Below are positions 1 to 10,177 of a DNA stretch of 64,000 bases, in pieces. Position 1 is the stretch's first letter, and each line of letters begins with the position of its first letter. Source of the stretch: Cladochytrium replicatum. Lineage: Eukaryota > Chytridiomycota > Chytridiomycetes > Cladochytriales > Cladochytriaceae. The DNA is taken from contig JAHLKD010000109.1 of assembly GCA_025526935.1 (NCBI GenBank), positions 114,541 to 178,540 on the forward strand, read 5' to 3'. The position numbers and the translations under genes are program-made. A model generated the notes under the pieces. That model saw only the letters and a program-made list of their open reading frames with translations, was not told the DNA's origin and did no database searches.

Positions 1-353
1 GCGTCTGATGAAAGCATTGATGGTTGAACTGATCCAGCTGCAGGCTCCTGTCGCACTGAAGAGTCAGCAAAACTAACGTCAGCAGGAAGCTCTGGTGCAC
101 GCTGAGAAGCCAGGCCCAACTCGCTGGAGTCATTGGAAGAAGATGTGGAGCTCGGCTCTCGAGCGCTGTTGTTGCCACCGTGTCCTTATACACGTCTGCG
201 TTTGTCCTGCATGCTGTTCCCCTCCCTGGACGCCTCTGAAATTTGGGGGGCCGGCAGACTTCGCTTCCGTGTGTCAAGCGGATGACTGTCCACCGGTCTT
301 TGGCTTGCATCGGACGCTGCCTTACGCTTTGGTTTAACAAAGGCAGCATCCAT
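1..353 (-). pseudogene. hAT transposase, N-terminal fragment with premature stop
   Basis: The ATG is at 353-351, and the translation matches the first ~118 residues of the intact transposase of copy 1: a basic N-terminus, then a Ser/Asp-rich low-complexity stretch. One substitution turns the Ser codon TCA of copy 1 into TAA (minus-strand codon at 188-186, about codon 56), so a full-length product cannot be made from this start. The rest of the gene is beyond the window edge. The stop could be a sequencing error, but the many other differences from copy 1 fit an older, decaying copy. Confidence 0.85.
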
Positions 354-468
354 TTTTGCTGTGGTGTGGCTGGAACGTTACTGACTCTAAGCAGGTGCAC
401 AGAAAGCACAGCTCTCGAGGTCTGTTGTGGTAGAAATTGTTTGTTACAGAACTTCTGTTGTGACTTCT

Positions 469-970
469 TGGAAAGTGTCTGGGTGGACAGAAGCGTATTG
501 CTAGTAACATTGATAGAGAGGTTAGTTGTATTGGGTAGAGATAACTGAAGTACGTCAATGAGTTGAGAAAGTGTCCGGGTGGACAGAATCCTATTGCTAG
601 TAACATTGATAGAGAGGTTAGTTGTATTGGGTAGAGATAACTGAAGTACGCCAATGTTGAGAAAGTGTCCGGGTGGACAGAATCTTATTGCTAGTAACAT
701 TGATAGAGATGTTAGTTGTACTTGATAGAGATCACTCAAGTACCGTCAATGAGTTAAGAAAGTGTCCGGGTGGACAGAATCTTATTGCTAGTAACATTGA
801 TAGAGAGGTTAGTTGTACTTGATAGAGATCACTGAAGTACCGTCAATGAGTTGAGAAAGTGTCCGGGTGGACAGAAAATACATGCCTCGATGTCTGTTGT
901 GATGCAAATTGTTTGATACATACAAAACTTATATTGCGTCTTCTTGAAAAGTTTCCGCGTGGACAGAAAG
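469..970 (-). repeat. 97-bp hairpin repeat array, six cores (copy 3)
   Basis: Cores of the form TGTCCGGGTGGACA begin near 475, 572, 666, 763, 860 and 953, with spacing about 93-97 bp. Between cores each unit carries the shared strings ATTGCTAGTAACATTGATAG and GTTGAGAAAG. The outermost core (953) is degenerate (TTTCCGCGTGGACA). The array has the same orientation relative to the transposase gene as the upstream array of copy 1, which has nine cores, so repeat number varies between copies. Open reading frames over this stretch are repeat artefacts. Confidence 0.9.
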
Positions 971-1019
971 AACAATAGCTTTGTTTTAGCTTCCCTATCA
1001 CATCAGGTTTTACTCGGGT

Positions 1020-1199
1020 CTGATTTTTGACCCGAGAAGGGTTTTCCTACTGGACCCGAGAAGGGTTTTCCTACTGGACCCAATACCCGACCCGGATCCG
1101 ACCCAAGAATTTTCCATGAAAACCCGGCACTCGGGTCGGGTACATTTGGTCAATGGGCCCGGACCCGACCCGAAAGACCCTAAAACCCGCCGATCCTTA
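1020..1199 (-). repeat. CGGGT-rich subterminal region and terminal repeat (copy 3)
   Basis: About 180 bp dense in CGGGT/ACCCG words next to the element end. Nearly the same sequence occurs at 47684-47860 and 55147-55318 in the other two copies. The end itself, read inwards on the minus strand, is TAAGGATCGGCGGGT. Subterminal repeats of this kind are transposase-binding sites in characterised hAT elements such as maize Ac; that role here is inference. Confidence 0.8.
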
Positions 1200-2146
1200 G
1201 TAGTGACAACGACGAGGATCCTTCTTGCTGTGATTGTTTCGACCTTGATTTCGCTGCTGCTGCTGCGCGGAGAGTCCGGTCTGCGCTTTTAATATGCTTT
1301 CTTGTGTCTGTCCCTGCTGGCGGCGATGGCGATCCATGTGAATGTCGAGTTGTACCAATTGACGCGTCAGGTTGTCGAGGGTCTGCTCGCTCTCCGCTTT
1401 GGTGTACCAGGTAGAGACAAAACCGATGTGCTCGAAGGATCTGAGTGATGATGCGAGCTTCAGACCAAGTGTCAGCTGCTGTGGCCGAACCCTTCGCAAT
1501 AGTCTTGGCGACTGCGTTAATGCGCCGAGCAAGCGAACGAATTTGCATGGCAAACTCTTCGAAAGGCATGGAGGTTGTTTTGGTAAGCGATGCCATCTCT
1601 TCATTGCCGCTGCAAGGTGACAGGAGCACTTAACTTGTATGCATTTTCCAGGATTGTCCAGATACGCTTGGCGAGAGTTTCTCCTTCGATGCGAACAGGG
1701 CCCTTGTCTGAGAGGCATTCCAGGATTGCGGCGAAGGCTTGTCCGTTCTGCTGCTTCTGTGTGACTGACATGTCTGCTTCGACAAGGTCAGTATCCAGGA
1801 TTCCATACCAGAGGTTTCGGCTAGTTAGCCACCACTGCATTTGGAACTGGAACTCAAGGCCTTGGAACTTAGGCGGGCGAGACCATCCGGAGGTGGAGAT
1901 TTTGTTGTTTGTTGATGTAGTAGCGGACACGGTGTTGGTGGGGTTGCTCCTGGAGCTGGCCATCGCGATAACGTTAATCGGAGATTGGCTGACTTGCGTT
2001 TGTGGCGGTTCTTGTGTAGCCGGGGCTGTTGGTTGCTGAGCTGGTGCGAGAGCTTGATACGCGGTTGTTGCGAGTGAGGTTGCTAATGACCGTCCGATGG
2101 AAAACAAAGAGGTCGATGGTGCTTCTTGCGTTGGAGTGTCAGCCAA
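1200..2146 (-). pseudogene. Ty1/copia gag fragment, interrupted by hAT copy 3
   Basis: Minus-strand coding starts at ATG 2146. A Pro/Thr/Gln-rich leader is followed by a segment resembling copia-type gag (UBN2/DUF4219-like): residues around NLWYGIL, then DTDLVEADMSVTQKQQNGQA, AKRIWTILENAYK, and in another frame MPFEEFAMQIRSLARRINAV. The frame changes near 1601-1629, so the gag is frameshifted. A possible zinc-knuckle region and the rest of the element are missing because hAT copy 3 begins at 1199. The element's LTR and primer-binding site lie directly upstream (right side) in the expected order. Family assignment rests on overall pattern and context rather than on catalytic motifs. Confidence 0.7.
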
Positions 2147-2315
2147 GTCAGACGTGTCAGTGTCAGTGCTGCTCGGCGAGTGAAGTTGCTGTTGCTGCTA
2201 GTAAGCTTCAAGGTGTCGTCTTCGAGCTTCTGATTCCGTTAAGCTAAGGTCAAGCGAGTAGAGTTCTCGGTTGTTTCGGCGAATTGACATACGATGAGAT
2301 CAGGTAACGGTATAG

Positions 2316-2333
2316 AGCAATGGGCTCATAACC
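2316..2333 (-). promoter_or_regulatory. Putative copia primer-binding site (half-tRNA-Met type)
   Basis: Directly inside the LTR boundary, the plus strand reads TGGGCTCATAACC, like the anticodon stem-loop of initiator tRNA-Met (CAT anticodon flanked by GGGCT and AACC). On the element's own (minus) strand this is therefore complementary to an internal part of that tRNA, not to its 3' end. Drosophila copia is known to prime from a cleaved initiator-tRNA half in this way. The position next to the LTR supports the call; priming is not shown. Confidence 0.5.
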
Positions 2334-2614
2334 TGTCGTCAATAGATGGTTTTTCTAACTTCACTAGATTTATTGAGAAAGATTGTTCTCCTTTTATAGA
2401 GCAGAAACGGCAAAGGAAACATCTAGAAAGTAGGAAAAGAGAAAAGGAAAAGAAACTTTAAGTTTCCAAATCAGGTAAACAATAAAGAAAAATGAATGAT
2501 TCAGTGGCAGATGAACGGTTCAGGTGTAAATGAACTTTTCCGATTTACGACAACTTTCCTTGTTGTGATTCAGGTTTTAGTTACAAAATTTGTTAAAAAA
2601 TTAACTCTTCAACA
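2334..2614 (-). repeat. Ty1/copia 5' LTR (281 bp)
   Basis: The block begins TGTCGTCAATAG and ends CTCTTCAACA on the plus strand, so it has TG...CA ends in either orientation. On the left it abuts a primer-binding-site-like sequence and on the right unrelated host DNA just before a host gene. It lies about 190 bp upstream of the gag ATG, as expected for a 5' LTR of a minus-strand element. The partner LTR is outside the window, so the limits come from the TG/CA ends and the adjacent site only. The flanking AGCCA (2615-2619) would be the target duplication. Confidence 0.6.
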
Positions 2615-2648
2615 AGCCACCTCTTCCGCACCACAATTCTAATTTTCG

Positions 2649-3288
2649 ATGGCCATCATGAAGACAATGCCCATTTGGAAGTCGCTCTCCCGCTACGGGT
2701 GGGTGGGCCGCTTCATCTTCTCGTGGCTAGTTACATACATATCGCCATATACAGGTACGGATGACCGTTGATGTACAAAAAAAGCAAGTGTCTGAATTAA
2801 CATGTCATTTTCACACAGGCTCTATTCCGTTTAGGGTTCTTAAACTTGCCCCAGGATATTGCCAAGCACGGCTTGTCGAAAAGTTCTACCTCCGAAACCC
2901 GTTCCAAAGCATTCACGCCGCTGCCCTCTACAACTTCGGTGGGATACATACTTCGATTCAATTTTTTGCCCGCTGTAACTGAACTGCGAATTATGTAGCC
3001 GAAGGTATGCAGGGTCTTGCCGTCTTGTCTTTGCTCGATGAGTCCCCACACCCCATTCGGGGTATTCCGAACAGAATGACAATCGAGTACTACGCAAAGG
3101 CACGCGGGGCAGTTACCGCAACTTGCAGCATCGAAAACTCAGATTTAAAGATTGAAGAGAATGAGAAGGATGGGAAGTGTGTATCAGTCACGGAGATCAA
3201 AAGAGAGGCGGATGGTGTACTGGTCGCAAAGCTGTGGACGGAGTGGAACCTGAAGCAGGTATCGGAGGGTGTCCCTGCCAAATTGTGA
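2649..3288 (+). CDS. DUF4442 hotdog-fold (thioesterase-like) protein
   Basis: Three exons: 2649-2754, 2819-2938 and 2999-3288. They join with consistent phase into 171 aa. The protein has the shape of DUF4442/PaaI-like hotdog proteins: a hydrophobic N-terminal stretch, a conserved first strand (residues PFRVLKLAPGYCQARL), a helix around HAAALYNFAEGMQGLAVL, and a C-terminal sheet containing RMTIEYYAKARG. Family members are predicted to act on acyl-thioesters; the substrate is not known. An intron splits the Ala codon of NFAEG. It starts only 35 bp right of the copia LTR, so its promoter may overlap or be replaced by LTR sequence. Confidence 0.8.
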
Positions 3289-3596
3289 ATAGCACTTTCA
3301 GCGCTTGCATGATTCACCTCGATTTGATCAATTAATTTTGAGATCGCTCCTAATTCTTGAAATCGTCAACCTGGTTCTTAAAACGAAGCATTTTGTAGTG
3401 TTAACGTGGTGCTTGGTGGGTAATACAACCGCTTTCATTCTCAGCAAAATAGAAGAAGCATAGCCAACTTGAAATATATGTTGGCGCGATGAAGAAATGA
3501 GTAGCATCTGAACAAAGCAAATGGAACAAGCACATATTGAACTTGGCCGGAAACCCACCAGCCGGTAAAATCATGCCTTTATCAAGCAAGCCCAGC

Positions 3597-5566
3597 TTAG
3601 CGACCTCCATTCAGATTTTGCTGATATCTCGCCATGTTCGCGTACGCCTCGGCAACAGAGTTGGCTGCCACATCGACCACGGTAGCTGGGTTGCTGCTTT
3701 GCTGGCTGCTGCGACGAGAAGGCAGCCTTGTTACAGGTACTTGATGCGAGTTGAAAACAGATGGAACTGGAGGATATACAGTCAATGGCACTGCAACCCT
3801 GGTATCTGTGGGGTATGGCGATGGCCCAGGGTTTAACTCCCAGATCTTATCGTAAGACGAGATATGTGCATGACTTGAGCTCGGAAGTATGGGGTGGATA
3901 TGTCCTCTTTGATCACTGCGTGGGCCATAGAACGGATCCTATACCGGGAATGTTGGATCAAAACTACGATCGGGAATCGTGTATTTGCTCTTACAGGGAT
4001 CTGAATGTCGATTTGCGGTGATTGTGAATTCACAAGAATGCCCTTGAACGAAGGAACCCGTCCCCAGCTATTGGTGCCAACTGTTGTATTACCGACCACC
4101 GGCCCCGAACCTAGTGCGCCTACACTGCTGGTTCCTTCACCAGAAGATGCGGGGTAGTATGACCCATCTTGGGATTTAGCAATCCTCCCAAGTCCCTCGT
4201 TGAGAATCAGCGCGGTTGCGTTGATAACGCCGCCGAGGTTGATGGAAACCACCGCCATGACGTAAAGTATGTAAGGTTGTGTGGGAAACAAGAAAGAGGT
4301 TGCAACTGTATGGTAATCATTAGTTCTGCTTGTGCTCTGCCTGTGTTTTGTAATTAATCGTTCTCTTACACGGAATTCCTGGTAAGTACTATCCAAAAGA
4401 AGCATGGCATTTAGCGGTTGCCTTTGTGATGTCATCATAGGGATGGTTTACCTGAATGAAGCATGCGAGCATATACATACAAATCTTTGCGATGATCTGC
4501 TTTTCGACTATACTCAACTGCGAGCTCTCGGAACGCATATTGTCGGAAGCGACTGCACCATTGTTTTCTATCCGGCTGGTCTGATCTCCTTGGCGAGTGA
4601 GTGGAGGCTGAAAAGCCTGAATGCTTGTCGACTTTGTTGGACGAAATGAAACTGCTGTGCTGAGGAACGACCCACGCGAAACTTTGAAGACTTCGAACAT
4701 GATATGTACATAGAAAAACCAGAGGGCGATCATGCTAGACAGAGTGCTTAACGTCGCATCCATGTGTTAACAAACATTGAAGAGGCGTTGAGAAAGCACC
4801 CACCATATGACGAGGAAGAGTGCAGCGCCGTATGCAGACTTGCGAATCCAGCAACTGGGACGTTCAATTTTATAAGATATCTGACGAACAATATTCTGTT
4901 CGCTTACATGTAGTTGTTGGCCCCAAGGGCACCGATGGAGCCGAGGACGGCAACAATTGCAATTGGAACGAGAATAGCTGGCCCGACAAGTTTCGCGTCG
5001 TACGGGCCATTGTCCACTGGCCTCTTGCGGACAACCCTATTCCAGCTAAAGAACGCAGCGTTCGTTATCAGGATGAAGTTACTCACAATCACAAACTTCA
5101 GGAAAATGTTAAGCGCAGCAATGAGACGAATTGTCGGAACCCACCGTAATCAATCCGCCAAAGATGGCTGAATAGGGTTGGGTAGGTTGCCGGCGAGCCA
5201 GATAGAGGTGCACCATCTCGGTAATATATGAGAACGAGCACAGGAGGTCAAGAAACACAATATCTGTACAGCGAGGCAAGCATGAGCCAAGTAAGATTGC
5301 AAAAACGCTTTGTTGCTTACAGAATGGTAATCGCAGGCTGACTGGGACTACTCGCGGCCGGCTCCGGAACGTCACCGAGAGTACTCTGAAGAGGACATAT
5401 ATGCTCCCGGCAATGTTCAGAGGAATCACCCCCACGGCTCTGTTGCTGAATATTAGGCGTACGTTGTCACATCGCTAAACGCATACATGTGGAAGATCAG
5501 GTTGATTCCCCGCTCGAACTCGTCGGGAGTGAAACCAACAACTGCATCCTCTTGCTCGATTGTCAT
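3597..5566 (-). CDS. Seven-TM membrane protein, paralogue 1 (GPCR-like)
   Basis: A minus-strand multi-exon gene with start ATG at 5566 and stop at 3597. Hydrophobic segments in order include VIPLNIAGSIYVLFRVL, DIVFLDLLCSFSYITEMVHL, a segment after KFVIVSNFILITNAAF, GPAILVPIAIVAVLGSIG, SMIALWFFYVHIMFEVF, KICMYMLACFIQV and YVLYVMAVVSINLGGVINA, giving about seven helices. Loops are short and basic (FRSRPRVVP after the first helix). The long C-terminal tail contains NSWGRVPSFKGILVN and ends with SNPATVVD...EAYANMAR. The next gene on the same strand is a clear paralogue with the same exon pattern and the same tail motifs. I do not recognise a named receptor family; a seven-TM sensory receptor is the best guess. 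Exon joins are approximate. Confidence 0.65.
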
Positions 5567-6284
5567 TCCTCATTAATTCAGGGGTGAGGACCTTCCCTTT
5601 AAACACACACACATGCCTGCAGGGCAAAGAATATTATTAATAGTATACTTTTAGCGTATTTTGTGGACAGACAGTCACACAGATCTAGATGAATATGATT
5701 AATTCTCGTACGGCTTTTACAACTGCTAGTGTTGTCTCCTCGTTGCCTAGAGAAGGCATCTAACCACCCTTTGATACAATCTAGTTTCCCAGTATGCCTG
5801 ATGCTCCACGATGTTCAATGCAATCCAGAATGGCTGAAGGTGTATGGCACCAATCAGCACCATTCTTGATTACCTCGGCATGGGTGAACAAAAAAGACTA
5901 TTACTATTTAGCTACTGAGAGGGAAAACTCTTGTTCAGGATGAGAGAGAGGACAAACAACGGAAGATCAGGCTCAATTCTAACATGGCTACTGAGGTGAA
6001 AATGAAGAATCACTAAACTAAACCGCTCAAGGGTATATGCAGATCTAACCAACAAACGAGACACCGGACACAATTTCTAGCTAACCACAACAAAAGAAAC
6101 AAAAGAAAAAGAACGCCTTATTCCGCTCCCATCTCCACCGGCTTGGCAAAAAATAAGAAAAACAGCATCAGAAATAGAACAGATGGTATAACTTGGAGAC
6201 AGTAGCCTCAGCAACAGGAAAAAAAATGAGCAATATCACATTCCTCTAATAGGCGTTCAATCGCTTTCCACTTTCAATAAGTTT
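5567..6284. other. Intergenic region between the two seven-TM genes
   Basis: About 720 bp holding the promoter of paralogue 1 (to the left on the minus strand) and the 3' flank of paralogue 2. I see no coding segment, RNA gene or repeat here. Confidence 0.6.
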
Positions 6285-8196
6285 TCAATAACGAGGTTGA
6301 GGATGCTGCAGACGCGCGGTGCTCCCATATGCCTCAACGTAGTTGTTGAAACCACCGTCGACCACCGTCGCCGGGTTGCTGTACATGCTTGACTGAGAAG
6401 CTTGCCGGGAAGCCAGTGCTTGGAAATTCTGCTGCTTTTGTGCGGGCGGGGGATACATGTTTGTTTGAAATGAAGTCGGATTTCCAGAGAGAAAGGGAGA
6501 GGGACCCGGTGAAACTTCCCAAGCTTTGTTGTACAATTGATCCCCTGCCTGCGTCAGTTTCGGGTCGTTAAAATAACTTTGGTAACCCCCTTGGTAGCGC
6601 GGCCTATCTTGAGAGGATCTCGGAGCATAAAGTGCATACTATGGGAGATATTCAGACTCAAACATGGGACAGCTTCGAAATCTCTTACCGCGCCATTGCT
6701 TTCTTTTTGGGAGTGCTGTGGGTTAACAATGACACCGTTGAAAGACGGGACTTGTCCCCAGCTGTTCGTAGCCGCGGTCGTGTCCGATCGGAAGCCTCGG
6801 GCCCCTTCACTGTTTCCTTCGGCGGAGGGGTCTCGGATACCTGTTGTATCCTCGTTGTTCGAAACAGCGATTTTGCCAATTCCCTCGTTGAGAATCAGCG
6901 CGGTTGCGTTGATAACGCCGCCAAGGTTGATGGAAACGACGGCCATGACGTAAAGGACATATGGCTGATCTTCGAACAAAAACGAAACGGCAACTGAGAC
7001 GAAATGAGAAACTTTTGCGAGTATTTTTGAAGTTTATGGTACTCACATGGAATGCCTGGCATATACTGTGTTCGATGATGCGAAGAACATTGAGCGTGGT
7101 TTTATAATGCGGAATATAGGGATGGTTCACCTGGATGATGCAGGCAAGACAATACATGCAAATTTTTGCAATGATCTGACGCTCTCTCAAGCTCAACTGG
7201 GTGCTTCCGCCAGATCGCGCGTTGTTCGAGCTGGGCTCGTCGAGGTCTGAGACTTGGGGCGGTTTGGTAGGACGGTAAGAGACAATTGTGTTGAGGAAAG
7301 CCCCGCGCGAGACCTTGAACACCTCGACCATGATGCTGATGTAGAAGTACCAGAGAGAGAGTATGCTGAGCACGATACTTTGACGAATCCAATCAGTACC
7401 AGACGTGGCAGTTTCGTGGGAGTACTAACCATACGACAGTGAAAACAGCCGCAGGGGATGCAGACTTTCGGAGCCAGCAGCTGAAAAATAGTGCGTTGGT
7501 GTATGGAGTTTCAGGCGAGATCCGCAGCACTCACATGTAGTTGTTGGCGCCAAAGGATCCGGTAGCGGCAAAAACGATATTGACAATTATCGGTACCACA
7601 ATGGCCGGTCCTAGCAGTTTTACGTCATAGGGACCGTGGTCCGTCGGGAGCTTGCGGACAACCCTCGTCCAGCTGTAGAATGCAGCATTCGATATCAGAA
7701 TGAAGTTGCCTACAATAACGAACTGAGGAGATAACGTCAGTGAGCTACCAAGGTAGTGGAACATCCATCAAACATACATTGATAATGGCCCCAAAGACTG
7801 AGGAGTACGGCTGTTCATATTGACGGCGAGCAGTGTATAAGTGTACCATTTCAATACCGTACGCAATGGAGCAAAGGAAGTCGATGAACACGATATCTGG
7901 TTTCTGAAATTAGACCACATCCACCTGGATGTATTGCGACTTACAGAATGGCAGCCTTAGGCTCTGAGGAACGATCCGCGGCCTGCTCCGCAATGTCACA
8001 GAGAGAACTCTGGTTAAAACATACAGATTCCCAATGATGTTCAGGGGAATGGTGACAAATGCACTGAAGGAAACATTGAGGAATAGAAACATGCTTCCTA
8101 TGATGATGCAAAGACGTACAGATAGCAGATCAAGTTGATTCCGCTTTCAAACTCTTCCTGCGTATAGCCAACGACTTCATCGCTTTGCGGCGACAT
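6285..8196 (-). CDS. Seven-TM membrane protein, paralogue 2 (GPCR-like)
   Basis: Start ATG at 8196 (MSPQSDEVVGYTQEEFESG) and stop at 6285, with about eight short introns. It matches paralogue 1 throughout: first helix around FVTIPLNIIGNLYVLTRVL, then FRSRP-type loop TLRSRPRIVPQSLRLPF, DIVFIDFLCSIAYGIEMVHL, FVIVGNFILISNAAFYSW, GPAIVVPIIVNIVFAATGSF, LSILSLWYFYISIMVEVF, KICMYCLACIIQV and YVLYVMAVVSINLGGVINAT. The tail has NSWGQVPSFNGVIVN and SNPATVVDGGFNNYVEAYG. The pair is a tandem duplication in the same orientation. The most conserved parts are the helices, the VPSF(K/N)G motif and the extreme C-terminus, which suggests the tail binds a common partner. The receptor role is inferred from topology alone. 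Confidence 0.65.
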
Positions 8197-8509
8197 CTCA
8201 ACGGTGTCCAAAGCCTTTGAGTCCGCACTGCGTTTTGTGGTGCTGTCTAGGCTACACCAACGGCACACCAAAAACTAGCAAAGTAAAAATTTATAGCACA
8301 GTTATGTTTTAAGTTTTCTGCTTTTTTGAATGGATCATCGTTGATCTGGTCGGATCACAACCGCCCGGTGCAGGGTCCGCATCGCCACAACATGGGATTC
8401 CTAATTTCATAGCGTTTCGGGAGGTTGAACATGCTATGCTGTGTGCAAGTGGTGCATCAAACCAACCTCCGAAAGGGCCCACATCGTCAAATTGCTATTT
8501 TGTTTTATC
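8197..8509. other. Short intergenic region
   Basis: The 313-bp gap contains the promoter of the seven-TM paralogue 2 and the 3' flank of the Gemin2 gene. No other feature is seen. Confidence 0.6.
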
Positions 8510-9888
8510 CTAGGATCTCTCCTTCTGAATCTCCACCAATGAATGGGGTTCAGACATACTATCTCCTCCTTTTGGAATATCCACATCATATCGCACATTG
8601 CTATCGGCGGGATTCCCAGCTGAAGCCCGCGGATCCAAGTTCATGGGCATCTCATTCGTATCACCAGACCAGCCTAGTTCTTCCGCTTTTCGCTTCCGCT
8701 TGATAAAACCATTGAATCCTTCCTTTCGCTTTCGTTTTGTCTTCGAGACTGCATCTTCTCTGTGCAACTGCTCATTCGTCATTAGTACCTCTCCGCTCCT
8801 TCGTTCGATCATGTCCTTCTGCCCAAACACGTGCGCAATGACTGTGAGCGCAGTGTTGATTCCAATCATCCTTGGATCTACTGCACTTATTTGAACACTC
8901 TCCCCCTCCCCCTCCGGAAATACCAAGTTTCGCCGAAGCCGAAAGAGTTTTCGTGCTAGCCTGCGTAGTAGCGAGACCGCATCTGCTTCCAAGAGGGGGT
9001 TGAGACGCAGGAGAAGTGCAAACAGCCATTTGCTCTGTGCCGATGAGAGGTCCGTGTCGGATATCCAGCGGAGGTGATGTTGGAGGAGAGCAAGGGTAAT
9101 TTGCTATCGAGAATGGTTCAGCACAGGTGAACAAGAAAGTGGAGTGAACAAACATACTTGGTCGAAACGCTCCAAGAGGACGAGAGTGGGTATTGGTGAA
9201 GTTGACGGCAGGTCTTCCAATTCTCCCTCTTCCATGTCTGAGGCATCTGAAGGGGCACGTTGGGGTGACGGTGGTGTGTCTGTTGGCCCATAACAAAGGA
9301 TCTTCCAGCCATTAATATCTTCCAATGGCGGAAATGGGGTGTCCTTCGCGTAATCAGCTCTTCGCTTTAGTCTCTTCTTCGTCGCGCAGTGCTTCTGAAG
9401 TGCCTGAGAGCAAAAAACATGCTGTCAGCCGAATCCGCTGGCATTAAAAATTCAACTGCTCCTTACAGTCTTTGCAATGTTGAAGTCCTGAAGAAATGCG
9501 TACCGCCATTTCTCCGACGGTATAAGATAATCTGGAAAACCTATTCTGGAAAGCCCGTCCTCATGCGCACGGCGTTCAAAGTACTCCTCCCGGAAATTGG
9601 TGGTGATGTGAAGGTTCTGATGAAGATGCTCCGCTACCACGACTTGGGGACACGTAAGAGCTTCGGATCTTAAGGGGAAAAAGGCAGCTCGGACCGTCAG
9701 TCAGGGCAAATGTGCGAATTTTTTGGTTTTAAGTACCGAACACTGCGGAGGTACTGCAGTGCAGTCGCCGGGGAATCCCCATCTTGGGCTTCTTCGTTGT
9801 TTGATTCCTGTTCCTCCTCAAGAAGATCGAGAGGAAGAGCTCTGCGCAAAAGACCAGCGTCGTCCCAACGGAATACAGGCAAATTCAT
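8510..9888 (-). CDS. GEMIN2: Gemin2 / SIP1, SMN-complex component
   Basis: Four minus-strand exons starting at ATG 9888. Gemin2 landmarks appear in order: TALQYLRSVRSEALTCPQVVVA near the N-terminus (first intron in the Arg codon after SV), a Lys/Arg-rich linker, DINGWKILCYG (the conserved Trp-containing motif), then ITLALLQHHLRWISDTDL, WLFALLLRLNPLLEADAVS, LLRRLARKLFRLRR, and a last helix with NTALTVIAHVFGQKDM. The family binds SMN and Sm proteins during spliceosomal snRNP assembly in the cytoplasm. A basic, charged C-terminal extension of about 80 residues (KTKRKRKEGF, KRKRKAEE) follows the conserved domain and is not typical of animal Gemin2; it may be a nuclear signal. The neighbouring GST is divergent, with 289 bp between starts. 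Confidence 0.82.
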
Positions 9889-10177
9889 CAAGTTACTGCG
9901 CCATTTAGGCTTTTTGAAGCGTGAGATCCGATTGTTCAGAGAAGGTAATTGAGAACTCCTGATAACAATAGCTGTGAAAGCTGTGGATCAACATCTGTCT
10001 GAGTGTCCCTCTGCCTTTGAACAAAGTTTGGCCAGTATCCACATCACATTCGCATCTACATCCAACACCATGTCAGGATGCCTCCAGCACAAAGCAATGC
10101 TGGATATTAATTAAAAATTGAAAATTAAATCTGGAGATAACTTACAAGCCTCTGCGCAGTGACCACCCCAAACTGCG

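Larger units (their letters stand above)
1..1199 (-). mobile_element. hAT transposon copy 3, 5' part (continues off left edge)
   Basis: Reading the minus strand from 1199 leftwards gives the same order as the 5' half of the complete element at 55147-62741: terminal TAAGGATCGGCGGGT (1185-1199), a CGGGT-rich subterminal block (about 1020-1199), a tandem array with six hairpin cores, then the start of the transposase gene at 353. The remainder lies outside the window. It sits in a copia gag: the flank immediately right of 1199 is copia coding sequence. The 8 bases next to the end (1200-1207) would be one half of the target duplication, but the other half is not visible. The transposase start carries a nonsense codon, so this copy is probably non-autonomous. 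Confidence 0.9.

Noticed and set aside
2296-2340. A tRNA-Met gene suggested by GGGCTCATAACC
   Set aside because: Only an anticodon-loop-like part is present; no acceptor stem, T-arm or A/B boxes. The position beside an LTR fits a primer-binding site better.
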